Below, in pieces: positions 26,198-35,483 of a stretch of DNA of 64,000 nt; position 1 is the stretch's first letter, and every line of letters begins with the position of its first letter. The translations under genes and the position numbers were made by a program. The notes under the pieces are model-generated. The model searched no databases. It was not told the DNA's origin and saw only the letters and a list, made by a program, of their open reading frames with translations. The DNA comes from Cytophagaceae bacterium. Its GTDB lineage: Bacteria > Bacteroidota > Bacteroidia > Cytophagales > Spirosomataceae. Where the stretch lies: the NCBI GenBank assembly GCA_947460975.1, contig CANHGO010000005.1, positions 46,235-110,234 of the forward strand, in the 5' to 3' direction.

Positions 26198-26869
26198 ATG
26201 TCATCGATACTTAATTTAATTCTGTTACAAGCAACCGCTCAAGAAGAATTCACCATTTTAAGTTTATTGGAAAAAGGAGGGTATGTGATGTATCCAATCT
26301 TGTTTCTATTTAGTGCTGCTGTCTTTTTATTTATTGAAAGATATTTGTATATAAGAAAGACGTCTAAAATAGACGAGAACTTTCTTCACAACATCAACGA
26401 ACTTTTATTGGCCGGTAATATTCAAGCGGCTATCACCTATTGCAAGAATTCTAAATTTCCAATTGCCAATATGTTGGAGCGAGGATTGGGTCGTTTAGGT
26501 TCTCCCATCCGTGAAATTGAAAGTGCGATTGAGAACAAGGCTAAGTTGGAAATCTACAACATGGAAAAGAACTTAGGTATTTTGAGTTCGATTGCTCGTA
26601 TTGCGCCGATGTTTGGATTCTTGGGAACGGTTACGGGGATGATTCGTACGTTTCATAATATTTCTACTTCAAACAAAATTGAGATCTCGACGATCGCTTC
26701 AGGTATCTATGAGAAAATGGTTACTTCTGCTTCAGGTTTAATTGTGGGTATTATTGCCTATGTATTGTATACCTTGTTGATGACCATGATTGATCGCAGT
26801 ATTAATAAGATGGAAATTGTAGCGATGGATTTTATTGATTTATTGCATAAGCCAGCTAACAAAAAATAA
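26198..26869 (+). CDS. exbB: MotA/TolQ/ExbB-type proton channel protein
   Basis: A 223-residue inner-membrane protein with three hydrophobic segments (about 25-48, 130-150 and 175-198) and the family motif FGFLGTVTGMIRTFHNIS. Together with ExbD it forms a proton-driven motor that energises TonB-dependent transport or outer-membrane integrity. It is 4 bp upstream of exbD. A TonB gene is not in the window, so assignment as ExbB rather than TolQ rests on general similarity. Confidence 0.88.
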   Translation: MSSILNLILLQATAQEEFTILSLLEKGGYVMYPILFLFSAAVFLFIERYLYIRKTSKIDENFLHNINELLLAGNIQAAITYCKNSKFPIANMLERGLGRLGSPIREIESAIENKAKLEIYNMEKNLGILSSIARIAPMFGFLGTVTGMIRTFHNISTSNKIEISTIASGIYEKMVTSASGLIVGIIAYVLYTLLMTMIDRSINKMEIVAMDFIDLLHKPANKK

Positions 26870-26873
26870 TTGT

Positions 26874-27284
26874 ATGAATTTTAGAAAGCGCGAAAGAGAA
26901 GCATCCGAGGTAGAGACAGGTGCATTAGCGGATATTTTGTTTTTCTTATTGATGTTTTTTTTAATGATATCGACATTAGCTTCTCCGGATGCTATTCGTT
27001 TATTGCTTCCAAAGGCTGATTCTACTAAGGTTACTCCACCTGTAGTGGAGTCGATTCGTTTGTCGGTGGATGCCAATAATTCGTTTTATTTGGATGGCAA
27101 TGCCAACGGTATTGCGATTGAACAAGTGGATTCGGCTTTGAAAATTATATTACAAACGAAGAAAGCGACCTCTTTGATTATATCAATCGATAAAACGCGT
27201 ACGGTACAGGATTTGACTGATGTATATGATTTAGCTGCCAAAAATAACCTATCGATGGTGATGGCCGCGGAGAAGAAAAAATAA
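26874..27284 (+). CDS. exbD: ExbD/TolR-type biopolymer transport protein
   Basis: A 136-residue single-pass protein. The N-terminal basic stretch (FRKRERE) is followed by a membrane helix with the proton-carrying Asp20 (GALADILFFLLMFFL), then a periplasmic domain. The ATG at 26874 is chosen over a longer frame that starts inside exbB. Confidence 0.9.
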   Translation: MNFRKREREASEVETGALADILFFLLMFFLMISTLASPDAIRLLLPKADSTKVTPPVVESIRLSVDANNSFYLDGNANGIAIEQVDSALKIILQTKKATSLIISIDKTRTVQDLTDVYDLAAKNNLSMVMAAEKKK

Positions 27285-27288
27285 ATAT

Positions 27289-27801
27289 ATGGAAGGCTAC
27301 CTGAGTATAGCCCTAAAATCAATAGCCGTTTACGTGTTCATCGTGGCGGCTATTCGTGTTTTTGGAAAGAAAGAGTTTGCGCAATTATCCATTATCGATT
27401 TAGTTTTCATTTTATTAATTTCTAATTCAGTTCAAAATGCCATGGTGGGGGCCGACTCGTCACTAGAAGGTGGATTAGTTGCCGCATTTTCACTTTTTCT
27501 AATGAATTATGTATTCAAAAAGATATCCTTGTTCAGCAAAGGATTTTCCAAGGCCGTCGAAGGGGAGCCCATTATGTTAATATATCAAGGGGAAGTTAAA
27601 TTGAGTGGCTTGGAAAAAGCGCAAATTTCAATAGACCAACTCAAGGCTGTGGTTCGTGAGCATGGCGTAGAAAGTGTTGAATTGGTTAATTTAGCGATGT
27701 TTGAAGTGGATGGTAATATTTCGGTGCTTTCGGATAATTTCAAGAAAAGCACCCAAAGAAAACATAAAGGTCATCAAGTGATAGGCAAAAATACAGCCTA
27801 A
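27289..27801 (+). CDS. DUF421 membrane protein (YetF-like)
   Basis: A 170-residue protein with three transmembrane segments in the first half (about residues 5-75, including IRVFGKKEFAQLSIIDLVFI) and a cytoplasmic YetF-like domain (GEPIMLIYQGEV... AVVREHGVESVELVNLAMFEVDGNISV, given in parts). This is DUF421, whose molecular role is not known. It follows exbD by 4 bp, so it is likely cotranscribed with the motor genes. Confidence 0.85.
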   Translation: MEGYLSIALKSIAVYVFIVAAIRVFGKKEFAQLSIIDLVFILLISNSVQNAMVGADSSLEGGLVAAFSLFLMNYVFKKISLFSKGFSKAVEGEPIMLIYQGEVKLSGLEKAQISIDQLKAVVREHGVESVELVNLAMFEVDGNISVLSDNFKKSTQRKHKGHQVIGKNTA

Positions 27802-27806
27802 TATTG

Positions 27807-27814
27807 TATATTTG
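27807..27814 (+). promoter_or_regulatory. thrA -7 box
   Basis: TATATTTG matches TAnnTTTG, 52 nt before the thrA ATG and 5 nt after the DUF421 stop. Confidence 0.45.
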
Positions 27815-27866
27815 CTCACTTTCTTATCTGTTTGTAGAGATAAGAGTCATTTTGTTTTCGTATTTG

Positions 27867-30329
27867 ATGGAAAAGATATTAAAATTTGGGGGTACGAGTT
27901 GTGGTAGTGTAGTCAGCATTCAATCTGTTATTTCGATCATCGAATCGAATTTTAAGGCTCAAACTAAATTTGCAGTGGTTTTTTCCGCGATGAGCGGTGT
28001 GACAAACCAATTATTAGAAGCAGGAAACCTAGCTTCCAAGAGGAAAAATACCGATAATTCCATCATTGAAGATATTGAAAATCGGCATTTTGAGATTATC
28101 AAGCACTTTATTCCGGTTACAGGTCAGTCCCAAGTGATTGCTCAAATCCGTACTTTAATCAATGAATTGCGCGATGTTTTAAAGGGCATAAGTTTAATTA
28201 AAGAGATTTCACCAAAGACCTCTGATTTGTTAGTGAGTTTTGGGGAACGTTTATCGACCCAATTGATTTTTTCGGTATTGCAGCAAAAAGGTCTGCCCGT
28301 TGAATATGTGGACGCTAGATTGTTAGTTAAAACCAATGGAAATTTTGGAAAATCTGAGGTATTATTTTCAGAAACAAATCCGTTAATTCAATCTTATTTC
28401 AAGGATAAAGCGGATAAAATTTGTTTAATCACAGGTTTTATTGGTTCTGATAATAATGGAGATACCACGACTTTAGGCCGGGGTGGTTCTGATTACACAG
28501 CTTCTGTTTTTGGCGCTGCTTTAGATGTGAAGGAAATTGAAATATGGACCGATGTGGATGGAATGATGACAGCGGATCCTCGCAAGGTATCTGCGGCTTT
28601 TACGATCCCCTCAATTTCGTATGCAGAAGCCATGGAATTAACTCATTTTGGGGCCAAGGTAATTTATCCTCCATCTTTACAACCTGCCTTTGCTAAAAAC
28701 ATACCTATCCGAGTATTAAACACATTTAATGCTACTTTTAAGGGTACTGTCATTAGTAAAGAGTCTACCTTAAGTCCTTACATCATTACGGGTATAAGTT
28801 CCATTGATCATTTGTCGCTTGTTAATTTACAAGGTTCTGGGATGATCGGTGTGGCTGGTGTATCAGCTAAATTATTTACGGTGTTAGCTCGGGAAAAAAT
28901 ATCGGTTGTTTTAATATCCCAAGCATCATCCGAGCATTCCATTTGTTTTGCCATTGAGCCTCAGGTCTCTGAAAAGGTGAAAGCAATATTACACCGAGAG
29001 TTTTCTGCTGAGATTGAGTCAGGTGATATCGAGGGAATTGATATACAAAATGATCTTTCTGTGATTGCTGTGGTGGGAGAGGGAATGAGGAAGCATACAG
29101 GTGTGAGTGGTAAATTGTTCTCTGTTTTAGGTAAGAATGGAATTAATATCGTAGCTACGGCACAGGGGTCTTCTGAATTGAATATTTCTGTGGTGATTGA
29201 GCAAAAGGATTTGTCTAAGGCATTGAATGTGATTCATGAGACTTTCTTCTTTTCCCAATTAAAAACCTTGCATCTTTTTTTAGTAGGAACTGGATTGATA
29301 GGCAAGACATTATTGGCTCAATTGATCGGCCAAGAACGATATTTGGCCAAGTATAAAGGATTGAAAATTAAGTTGGTCGGCTTGGCCAACAGCCGAAAGC
29401 AATACATCAATGAATCCGGGATTGATCTTGAAAAGGCCATTGAAATATTAGATTCAAAGGGTTCTGAACATGATTTGACTTCTTTTGTTGGTGATTTAAA
29501 GCATTTGAATTTGCCTAATTCAATCTTTGCAGATTGTACGGCAAGCAAAGATATTTATCAATTTTATTTAGGTTTATTTCATGCGAATGTATCCGTCGTT
29601 ACGCCGAATAAAGTAGCTAATTCGGGTCCTTATGCACTTTATGCTGAATTGCATCAAACGGCTTTAGCGAAGGGAGTGAAGTTTCTATACGAGACGAATG
29701 TGGGTGCGGGTTTACCCGTGATCAATACTTTGCAGGGTCTTATCTCATCAGGTGATCGATTTGAGAAAATTGAAGGTATTTTATCAGGTACCTTATCTTA
29801 TTTGTTTAATTCATTTGTTCCCGGTAAATCCTTTGCGGATGTTTTAATGGAAGCAAAGGAAAAGGGATATACAGAACCAGATCCACGTGAAGATTTGAGT
29901 GGGATGGATGTGGCTAGAAAAATATTGATTTTAAGCAGAGAAATAGGTTTGAAATTGGAGTTTTCAGACATTACCATTTCACCTATTATTCCTAGTTCGT
30001 GCGAAGCGGCGCCTACGGTCGACGCATTTTTTGACGAGTTGAAAAATCAAAATGCTTATTTTGAAGAAATGGTTAACAAAGCACATGCCAATGGCCATGT
30101 TTTGAGATATATAGCGACGTTAGAGGATCAAAAAATTACGATTGGACTAAAGGAAGTAGATTCATCCCATCCTTTTTATCAAATGGATGGAGCAGATAAT
30201 GTGATTGCTTTTACCACGAAAAGATATCATGAGAGGCCTTTAGTCATTAAAGGGCCAGGAGCTGGTGCAGAAGTTACGGCTTCCGGCGTATTTGCCGACA
30301 TCGTTTCATTAGGTAGTTATTTAGGGTAA
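27867..30329 (+). CDS. thrA: Bifunctional aspartokinase / homoserine dehydrogenase
   Basis: An 820-residue fusion. The N-terminal aspartokinase begins KFGGTSCGSV and has the GRGGSDYTAS and EIWTDVDGMMTADPR motifs. Two ACT-like regulatory segments lie at about residues 290-450 (threonine control in homologues). The homoserine dehydrogenase half starts near residue 465 with LFLVGTGLIGKTLL (NAD(P) binding) and carries the GILSGTLSYLFN and KGYTEPDPREDLSG signatures. It makes aspartyl phosphate and homoserine for Thr/Met synthesis. The ATG at 27867 is chosen; upstream in-frame codons lie before the promoter or read non-conserved residues. thrB follows by 2 bp. Confidence 0.94.
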   Translation: MEKILKFGGTSCGSVVSIQSVISIIESNFKAQTKFAVVFSAMSGVTNQLLEAGNLASKRKNTDNSIIEDIENRHFEIIKHFIPVTGQSQVIAQIRTLINELRDVLKGISLIKEISPKTSDLLVSFGERLSTQLIFSVLQQKGLPVEYVDARLLVKTNGNFGKSEVLFSETNPLIQSYFKDKADKICLITGFIGSDNNGDTTTLGRGGSDYTASVFGAALDVKEIEIWTDVDGMMTADPRKVSAAFTIPSISYAEAMELTHFGAKVIYPPSLQPAFAKNIPIRVLNTFNATFKGTVISKESTLSPYIITGISSIDHLSLVNLQGSGMIGVAGVSAKLFTVLAREKISVVLISQASSEHSICFAIEPQVSEKVKAILHREFSAEIESGDIEGIDIQNDLSVIAVVGEGMRKHTGVSGKLFSVLGKNGINIVATAQGSSELNISVVIEQKDLSKALNVIHETFFFSQLKTLHLFLVGTGLIGKTLLAQLIGQERYLAKYKGLKIKLVGLANSRKQYINESGIDLEKAIEILDSKGSEHDLTSFVGDLKHLNLPNSIFADCTASKDIYQFYLGLFHANVSVVTPNKVANSGPYALYAELHQTALAKGVKFLYETNVGAGLPVINTLQGLISSGDRFEKIEGILSGTLSYLFNSFVPGKSFADVLMEAKEKGYTEPDPREDLSGMDVARKILILSREIGLKLEFSDITISPIIPSSCEAAPTVDAFFDELKNQNAYFEEMVNKAHANGHVLRYIATLEDQKITIGLKEVDSSHPFYQMDGADNVIAFTTKRYHERPLVIKGPGAGAEVTASGVFADIVSLGSYLG

Positions 30330-30331
30330 AT

Positions 30332-31267
30332 ATGGAAAAAATACGTGTTTATGCTCCTGCTACTGTGGCCAATGTGGCTTGCGGATTTGATATATTTGGT
30401 TTTGCTGTCAACCATCCTGGAGACGAAGTCGTCTTAGTTAAAAAGGACTCCCCTGGAATTGAAATCATTGAAATTACGGGAGATGAAGGTCGTTTGCCAA
30501 AAGAAGTTTCAAGAAACACGGCTGGCATTGCGATTCAAAAATTCCTTGAATTTATTGGCAAACCGGACCAAGGTTTTTCGCTGTCTTTACATAAAGATAT
30601 GCCTTTGGGATCTGGATTAGGCTCATCTGCTGCTTCTGCTGTGGCGGGAGTTTTTGCTGCGAACGAGTTAATGGGGCGTCCTTTGGCACAAAAAGATTTA
30701 CTTCCTTTTGCGATGGAGGGAGAACGCGTAGCCTGTGGGTCAGCCCATGCAGATAATGTGGGGCCTAGTTTATTGGGGGGCTTTGTGATTATTCGCAGTT
30801 ATGAGCCCTTGGATATTATTCAAATACCTACGCCAACAGACTTGTTTGCCAGTATTGTTCATCCGCAGATTGAGGTGAATACAAAAGACGCAAGAGGTAT
30901 TTTGAACAAAGAAATATACTTGTCGACCGCCATTACTCAAATGGGAAATGTCGCTGGTTTGGTCGCTGGTTTACTGTTGCCCGATTATGAATTAATTGGT
31001 CGTTCTTTAGTGGATGTAATCATAGAACCCTCCCGTGCCATTCTAATTCCCGCTTTCAAAGAAGTGAAATTGGCAGCATTGCAGGCAGGAGCCTTAGGTT
31101 GCTCAATTTCAGGTTCAGGTCCCTCTTTATTTGCCCTTTCAAAAGGGGAGGAAGTAGCCCAAAAAGTAGCTAAAAGCATGGCGGCTGAATTTGCAAATGT
31201 AGGAATTGGTTCTGAAACCTACGTATCTCAAATCAATCAAGCGGGTCCTGTGATTCTTCCTAATTAG
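30332..31267 (+). CDS. thrB: Homoserine kinase
   Basis: A GHMP-family kinase of 311 residues that phosphorylates homoserine. The ATP loop LGSGLGSSAASAVAG is clear, with PATVANVACGFDIFGFA at the N-terminus and GCSISGSGPSLFAL near the C-terminus. It is cotranscribed with thrA. Threonine synthase (thrC), which often comes next, is not present; the next gene is convergent and overlaps by 4 bp. Confidence 0.94.
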   Translation: MEKIRVYAPATVANVACGFDIFGFAVNHPGDEVVLVKKDSPGIEIIEITGDEGRLPKEVSRNTAGIAIQKFLEFIGKPDQGFSLSLHKDMPLGSGLGSSAASAVAGVFAANELMGRPLAQKDLLPFAMEGERVACGSAHADNVGPSLLGGFVIIRSYEPLDIIQIPTPTDLFASIVHPQIEVNTKDARGILNKEIYLSTAITQMGNVAGLVAGLLLPDYELIGRSLVDVIIEPSRAILIPAFKEVKLAALQAGALGCSISGSGPSLFALSKGEEVAQKVAKSMAAEFANVGIGSETYVSQINQAGPVILPN

Positions 31268-32133
31268 GCTTTAGGATGTGCTTGCGAATAAATTTCCTTG
31301 ATTTTTTCCATTGAGTTATGCGTGTACACTTGGGTTGCTGCTAAATTAGCATGCCCCAACAGCTCTTTAATGGCGTTTAAATCAGCCCCACGGTTCAATA
31401 AGTGTGTGGCATAGGTATGGCGTAAAATATGGGGTGATAGCTTCTCTAAGGTGCTTATGCGGCTCAATTGTTTTTTGACGAGCCTTTGAACAAAAACGGG
31501 ATATAGTATTTCTCCTTTGTCGGTCAACAATAAATTTTCATGGGTATACGGGCAAGCGCTTAAATAATTGGTGATGAGGACCTCTATTAGTTTTGGAATG
31601 GGAATCATTCGCTCTTTATTTCTTTTTCCAATAACCCGAATAGTTCCTGATTGTAAATTAACATGTACTCTTTTTAAAGATATTAACTCGGCTAAACGAA
31701 TTCCCGTCCCATATAATAAGTATAGGATTAACTGATCTCGTAAATCTTCAAATGAGTTTATGTCAATCGGCGTATTAAACAAGGGTTCTATTTCAGATTC
31801 TCGAAGAAATTGGGGTAATTTTTTCTTCGTTTTAATCATTTTAATAGTGGTCATGGGGTTGTCTGGACGATCACCCCGACGTAATAGAAATTTAAAAAAA
31901 GTCCTTAAAGTTGCTAGTTTGCGATTGATGCTACGGTTTTGAATAGTATCATCTGATAATTGGATCAGCCAGCTTCTGATTAAATCCGATTTGATGGATG
32001 TAATGTCAACTTCTAATCCAATAAATGCAAGAAATTGCTTGAGGTCATTTTCATACGCCGTGACGGTATGAATACTTAGTCTTCTTTCTACTTTGAGATG
32101 CACCAAAAAAAAATTGACTAACTCTCGATTCAT
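31264..32133 (-). CDS. xerC: Xer-type tyrosine recombinase
   Basis: A 289-residue XerC/XerD-like enzyme with an N-terminal SAM-like DNA-binding domain and the catalytic set visible as the Arg in GTGIRLAEL, HILRH, GHANLAATQ and the nucleophile Tyr in QVYTHNS. Housekeeping location next to rpsU, as commonly seen in Bacteroidota, supports a chromosome-dimer-resolution role; XerC versus XerD cannot be separated here. Unlike the tRNA-linked integrase at 52336 it has no Arm domain. Confidence 0.85.
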   Translation of the reverse strand: MNRELVNFFLVHLKVERRLSIHTVTAYENDLKQFLAFIGLEVDITSIKSDLIRSWLIQLSDDTIQNRSINRKLATLRTFFKFLLRRGDRPDNPMTTIKMIKTKKKLPQFLRESEIEPLFNTPIDINSFEDLRDQLILYLLYGTGIRLAELISLKRVHVNLQSGTIRVIGKRNKERMIPIPKLIEVLITNYLSACPYTHENLLLTDKGEILYPVFVQRLVKKQLSRISTLEKLSPHILRHTYATHLLNRGADLNAIKELLGHANLAATQVYTHNSMEKIKEIYSQAHPKA

Positions 32134-32172
32134 AGCCCGAAAGTAGTCAATTCTTTAAATATTTGGTAGGAA

Positions 32173-32367
32173 TTAGTTGTTTATATTCCCGTATGTAGTC
32201 TGCTTGTAAGCCGCACGAATTAGTTCAGTACGACGAGAGATTGATGGTTTTTCAAATGCAGATCTTCTACGAAGTTCTTTCACTACACCTGTTTTCTCAA
32301 ATTTCTTTTTGAAACGCTTTAAAGCTTTATCAATTGACTCGTTCTCTTTAATTGAAATAATTAACAT
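32173..32367 (-). CDS. rpsU: 30S ribosomal protein bS21
   Basis: A 64-residue basic protein with the S21 core ESIDKALKRFKKKFEKTGV and RRRSAFEKPS. It sits near the anti-Shine-Dalgarno region of the 30S subunit. It is upstream of the Xer gene with 39 bp between. The segment before the ATG contains AAAGAGA but no strong Shine-Dalgarno. Confidence 0.95.
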   Translation of the reverse strand: MLIISIKENESIDKALKRFKKKFEKTGVVKELRRRSAFEKPSISRRTELIRAAYKQTTYGNINN

Positions 32368-32398
32368 GTATGTTCTCTTTTTTATTAAAAATGGAATG

Positions 32399-32429
32399 CA
32401 AAGATAATTTTATTTTTTTTGAATTGCAA
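32399..32429 (-). promoter_or_regulatory. rpsU promoter
   Basis: On the minus strand, TTG (32427-32429) then 20 nt then TATCTTTG (32399-32406), a full Bacteroidota-type promoter. Predicted leader is about 28 nt. Confidence 0.65.
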
Positions 32430-32486
32430 GTCATTGTATTAAATTTTGACGTGTATATTTTATCGACGGGTTGATGATTTTTTACT

Positions 32487-32494
32487 TATTTTTG
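32487..32494 (+). promoter_or_regulatory. metG -7 box
   Basis: TATTTTTG matches TAnnTTTG, 22 nt before the metG ATG. Confidence 0.45.
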
Positions 32495-32516
32495 TCTTTT
32501 AATTGAATTTCAAGAT

Positions 32517-34547
32517 ATGTCTACATTTTCTCGGACTACAGTAACGGCGGCTTTAATTTATGCGAATGGTCCTATTCATATTGGTCATTTGGCTGGTTGT
32601 TATTTGCCTGCTGACATTTATGTTCGGTTTTTACGTTTGCAGAAGAAGGATGTGATTTTTGTTTCTGGGACGGATGAACATGGGGTTCCTATTACAATTA
32701 AGGCCCAAAAAGAGGGTAAGACACCCCAAGAGGTGGTTGACTATTATTATAAAGAAATTAAATCCTCTTTTAAGGATTTTGGTATATCGTTTGATTTTTA
32801 TGGAAGGACTTCGGATCCTGTACATCATCAGTTTTCTCAAGATTTCTTTTTGAAGCTTTACGAGGAGGGAAAATTTGTGGAGGAGACGACGATGCAGTAT
32901 TTCGATGAGTCAGCGAATCAGTTTTTGGCTGACCGCTATATAACGGGGGATTGTCCATCGTGTAAGCAAGCAGGGGCTTATGGAGATCAATGTGAAAAAT
33001 GTGGGACTACTTTGTCTCCGAATGAGCTTTTGAATCCTAAATCGATGTTGAGTGGCGCCTCGCCTGTATTAAAACCTACTAAGAATTGGTTTTTGCCCTT
33101 AGATCAGTGGCAAGGTGAGCTAACAAAATACGTTGATTCGCATCCAGAATGGAAGCCCAATGTGCTGGGCCAAGTGAAATCATGGTTGCAGGAAGGCTTA
33201 AAGCCGCGTGCGATGACCCGAGATTTAAATTGGGGTGTACCTATTCCTTTGCCAGACACGGAAGGTAAGGTGCTATATGTTTGGTTTGATGCCCCCATTG
33301 GTTATATGTCGATGACCACTCAGTTGACACCCGATTGGGAAAAGTATTGGAAGGCGAAGGATAGTCAAATTGTTCATTTCATAGGCAAAGACAATATCGT
33401 TTTCCATTGTTTGATTTTTCCTGCGATGTGTATGGCTCACGGGGAATTCCAGTTGGCGGACCAAGTGCCTGCCAATGAATTCATGAATTTGGAGGGGGAT
33501 AAAATTTCGACCTCTCGGAATTGGGCTGTTTGGTTGCATGAATATTTGCAGGACTTTCCAGGAAAACAAGATGTTTTGCGTTACACATTGACTTCTTTAA
33601 GTCCAGAAACTAAGGATGCTGACTTTACTTGGGCTGATTTTCAGACCAAAAATAATTCTGAATTAGTGGCCATTTTAGGAAATTTTGTGAACAGGGCTTT
33701 TGTGTTGATTGATAAGAATTTTGATTCACAAGTGCCTATTAAGTGTTCGGAATCAAGTCTGGAATCAGATTTAAGGATTGCCTTACAGGATATTCCGGCC
33801 AAATTAGATGCAGCGCTAGCTGCTTTTAAATTTAGGGATGCCTTGGTGATCGCTATGGAAATTGCAAGGCTGGGGAATAAATACTTGGCTGAGACAGAAC
33901 CTTGGAAGGTGATTAAAGAGGATCGAGAAAAAGCGGGTTCTATTTTGAATTTTGCGGTCCAATTGGTCGCGCAAGCAGCCATAGCCCTGGAGCCATTTAT
34001 TCCTTTTACAGCCAATACATTGAGGGAAGCCCTTGGGATGACTGATTATTCTTGGACTCACATAGGTGACTTTGAAATTATTCCGGCAGGACGTACCCTG
34101 AAAAATCCAGGTTTGTTATTTGATAAAATAGAGGATGATGTGATCCAAGTTCAAATTGATAAATTAAATAATACCAAAAATCTTATGGAATTAGCTGCTA
34201 AAACAGTTCCGCCAGGTAAGGAAACCATTGAATTTGACGACTTTGCTAAAATGGATATTCGGATAGGTGAAATTATTGCCGCTGAAAAAATGGAGAAGAG
34301 TAAAAAGCTGTTGAAGTTGACCGTGAATGATGGAATGAAAGATCGTACCATTCTAAGCGGAATAGCGGAATATTTTAAACCTGAAGAGGTCGTTGGGAAG
34401 CAGGTTAGCTTCTTGGCCAACTTAGCTCCCCGTAAAATGATGGGATTGGAAAGTGAGGGAATGATTTTGATGGCTGAGGATGCGGATGGGTCACTTTCGT
34501 TTGTACAGCCGGATAAAAAGATTTGGAATGGAGCGACAGTAAATTGA
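32517..34547 (+). CDS. metG: Methionyl-tRNA synthetase
   Basis: A 676-residue class I synthetase. The HIGH motif is in NGPIHIGHLAG, a CPxC...CxxC zinc knuckle is seen in DCPSCKQAGAYGDQCEKCG, and the KMSKS loop is KISTSRN. The C-terminal 110 residues form a tRNA-binding EMAP/Trbp111-like OB domain (DFAKMDIRIGEIIAAE onward). It is followed by a strong 15-bp terminator. Confidence 0.96.
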   Translation: MSTFSRTTVTAALIYANGPIHIGHLAGCYLPADIYVRFLRLQKKDVIFVSGTDEHGVPITIKAQKEGKTPQEVVDYYYKEIKSSFKDFGISFDFYGRTSDPVHHQFSQDFFLKLYEEGKFVEETTMQYFDESANQFLADRYITGDCPSCKQAGAYGDQCEKCGTTLSPNELLNPKSMLSGASPVLKPTKNWFLPLDQWQGELTKYVDSHPEWKPNVLGQVKSWLQEGLKPRAMTRDLNWGVPIPLPDTEGKVLYVWFDAPIGYMSMTTQLTPDWEKYWKAKDSQIVHFIGKDNIVFHCLIFPAMCMAHGEFQLADQVPANEFMNLEGDKISTSRNWAVWLHEYLQDFPGKQDVLRYTLTSLSPETKDADFTWADFQTKNNSELVAILGNFVNRAFVLIDKNFDSQVPIKCSESSLESDLRIALQDIPAKLDAALAAFKFRDALVIAMEIARLGNKYLAETEPWKVIKEDREKAGSILNFAVQLVAQAAIALEPFIPFTANTLREALGMTDYSWTHIGDFEIIPAGRTLKNPGLLFDKIEDDVIQVQIDKLNNTKNLMELAAKTVPPGKETIEFDDFAKMDIRIGEIIAAEKMEKSKKLLKLTVNDGMKDRTILSGIAEYFKPEEVVGKQVSFLANLAPRKMMGLESEGMILMAEDADGSLSFVQPDKKIWNGATVN

Positions 34548-34570
34548 TTTTTACGCCATTTAATAAATAA

Positions 34571-34603
34571 AAATAAGGCCAGAAGAGACTTCTGGCCTTA
34601 TTT
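34571..34603 (+). terminator. metG terminator
   Basis: 15-bp perfect stem, AAATAAGGCCAGAAG (34571-34585) with its complement at 34589-34603, loop AGA. Both flanks are A/T-rich, so it may also act on the minus strand. Confidence 0.85.
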
Positions 34604-34608
34604 ATGTA

Positions 34609-34635
34609 ACCTCTAAACCTATTTAACTATGAAAA
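34609..34635. repeat. 27-nt direct repeat, copy 1
   Basis: Begins ACCTCTAAACC and ends CTATGAAAA; identical to 34727-34753 and, like it, placed directly after a hairpin. On the plus strand it resembles the leader plus start codon of a gene; a 25-codon frame (34629-34706) follows but looks like no known protein. Confidence 0.9.
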
Positions 34636-34690
34636 TTTATACGAATATAGCTATTTTATGGATAAAATATAAGTTTAGTGCAAAAAAAAT

Positions 34691-34720
34691 AAAAAGGTGT
34701 CGTTAAGAACAACACCTTTT
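34691..34720 (-). terminator. Terminator of the 34770-35234 gene
   Basis: Stem AAAAGGTGT/ACACCTTTT with an inner GTT/AAC pairing; on the minus strand a long T-rich run follows, which makes this a typical intrinsic terminator for the secreted-protein gene. Confidence 0.75.
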
Positions 34721-34726
34721 CTGAAT

Positions 34727-34753
34727 ACCTCTAAACCTATTTAACTATGAAAA
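34727..34753. repeat. 27-nt direct repeat, copy 2
   Basis: Exact second copy of 34609-34635, 118 bp further on. After its ATG only an 8-codon frame remains. Confidence 0.9.
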
Positions 34754-34769
34754 CTACTTACAATCTAAA

Positions 34770-35234
34770 TTAGAATATGACAATCGTATCTAATGGCGTC
34801 TCGGACAAATTATTTACCGAAGTTTCAATACTTTTTTCTTCTTCTACAACAGCCCAAACGACATTAATTGCTTTGGCTGATTTACATATTTCTTTTATCC
34901 ATATTAACGTACTGACGTCCGTAATATTATCTCCCTGAGAAATAATAGTTTTGATCGTTGCGTTAAAGATGGCTTTATCTTCTTTGCTTATTTTAAGGTA
35001 ATTTTGATTATTTTTTTGATAATCCTCTAATATTGAAATGGTTAGGCTGGCAGACGAAGTCTTAGTTCCTGAGTTTTCTTTTAATATTAATGTTTGAATT
35101 ACTTCTGAAAGAGTTTCTCTCTTTGATGACACGATGGCATTTGCATCTTTTCTTGTCAAACCGCTTGCTTGTACTGTTGGGTTGATTAATCCTAAACCTA
35201 GTAGGACGCTAATCACTGTTATTTTACTGTTCAT
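34770..35234 (-). CDS. Small secreted protein of unknown function
   Basis: A 154-residue protein with a signal peptide (about residues 1-23, ending VQASG). The remainder is predicted mostly helical with many Ser/Thr/Lys and two regions of interest: a KEDKAIFNATIKTIISQ helix and an acidic C-terminus. I do not recognise the family. It is isolated: metG converges on its left and about 250 bp of very AT-rich DNA (35235-35483) with no convincing gene lies on its right. Confidence 0.65.
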   Translation of the reverse strand: MNSKITVISVLLGLGLINPTVQASGLTRKDANAIVSSKRETLSEVIQTLILKENSGTKTSSASLTISILEDYQKNNQNYLKISKEDKAIFNATIKTIISQGDNITDVSTLIWIKEICKSAKAINVVWAVVEEEKSIETSVNNLSETPLDTIVIF

Positions 35235-35483
35235 TTGTTTTGTTATATTTATATACTAAATCAACAATACAAATTTATTGCATTTTTTTAATATTGCAAA
35301 ACTTTATTTTAGACAATTTTCAATGGAGTAAATATGTATATTCTATAATTAACGACAAATTCAGTATATTATTAAAGTATATTTACCATTATCCAAATTT
35401 AATTTTGTTAAAATTATTAAAAGTTTTTAATAATTCTAATATTGAAATATTTAAATAAATCAATAATTCTTTAAATAGTACAA

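Noticed and set aside
33641..34015. Long minus-strand frames opposite metG
   Set aside because: Antisense shadows; metG is conserved along its whole length.
35240..35458. 72-codon plus-strand frame in AT-rich DNA
   Set aside because: Composition is only Ile/Leu/Tyr/Asn/Lys/Phe as expected for AT-rich noise, with no motif and no promoter.
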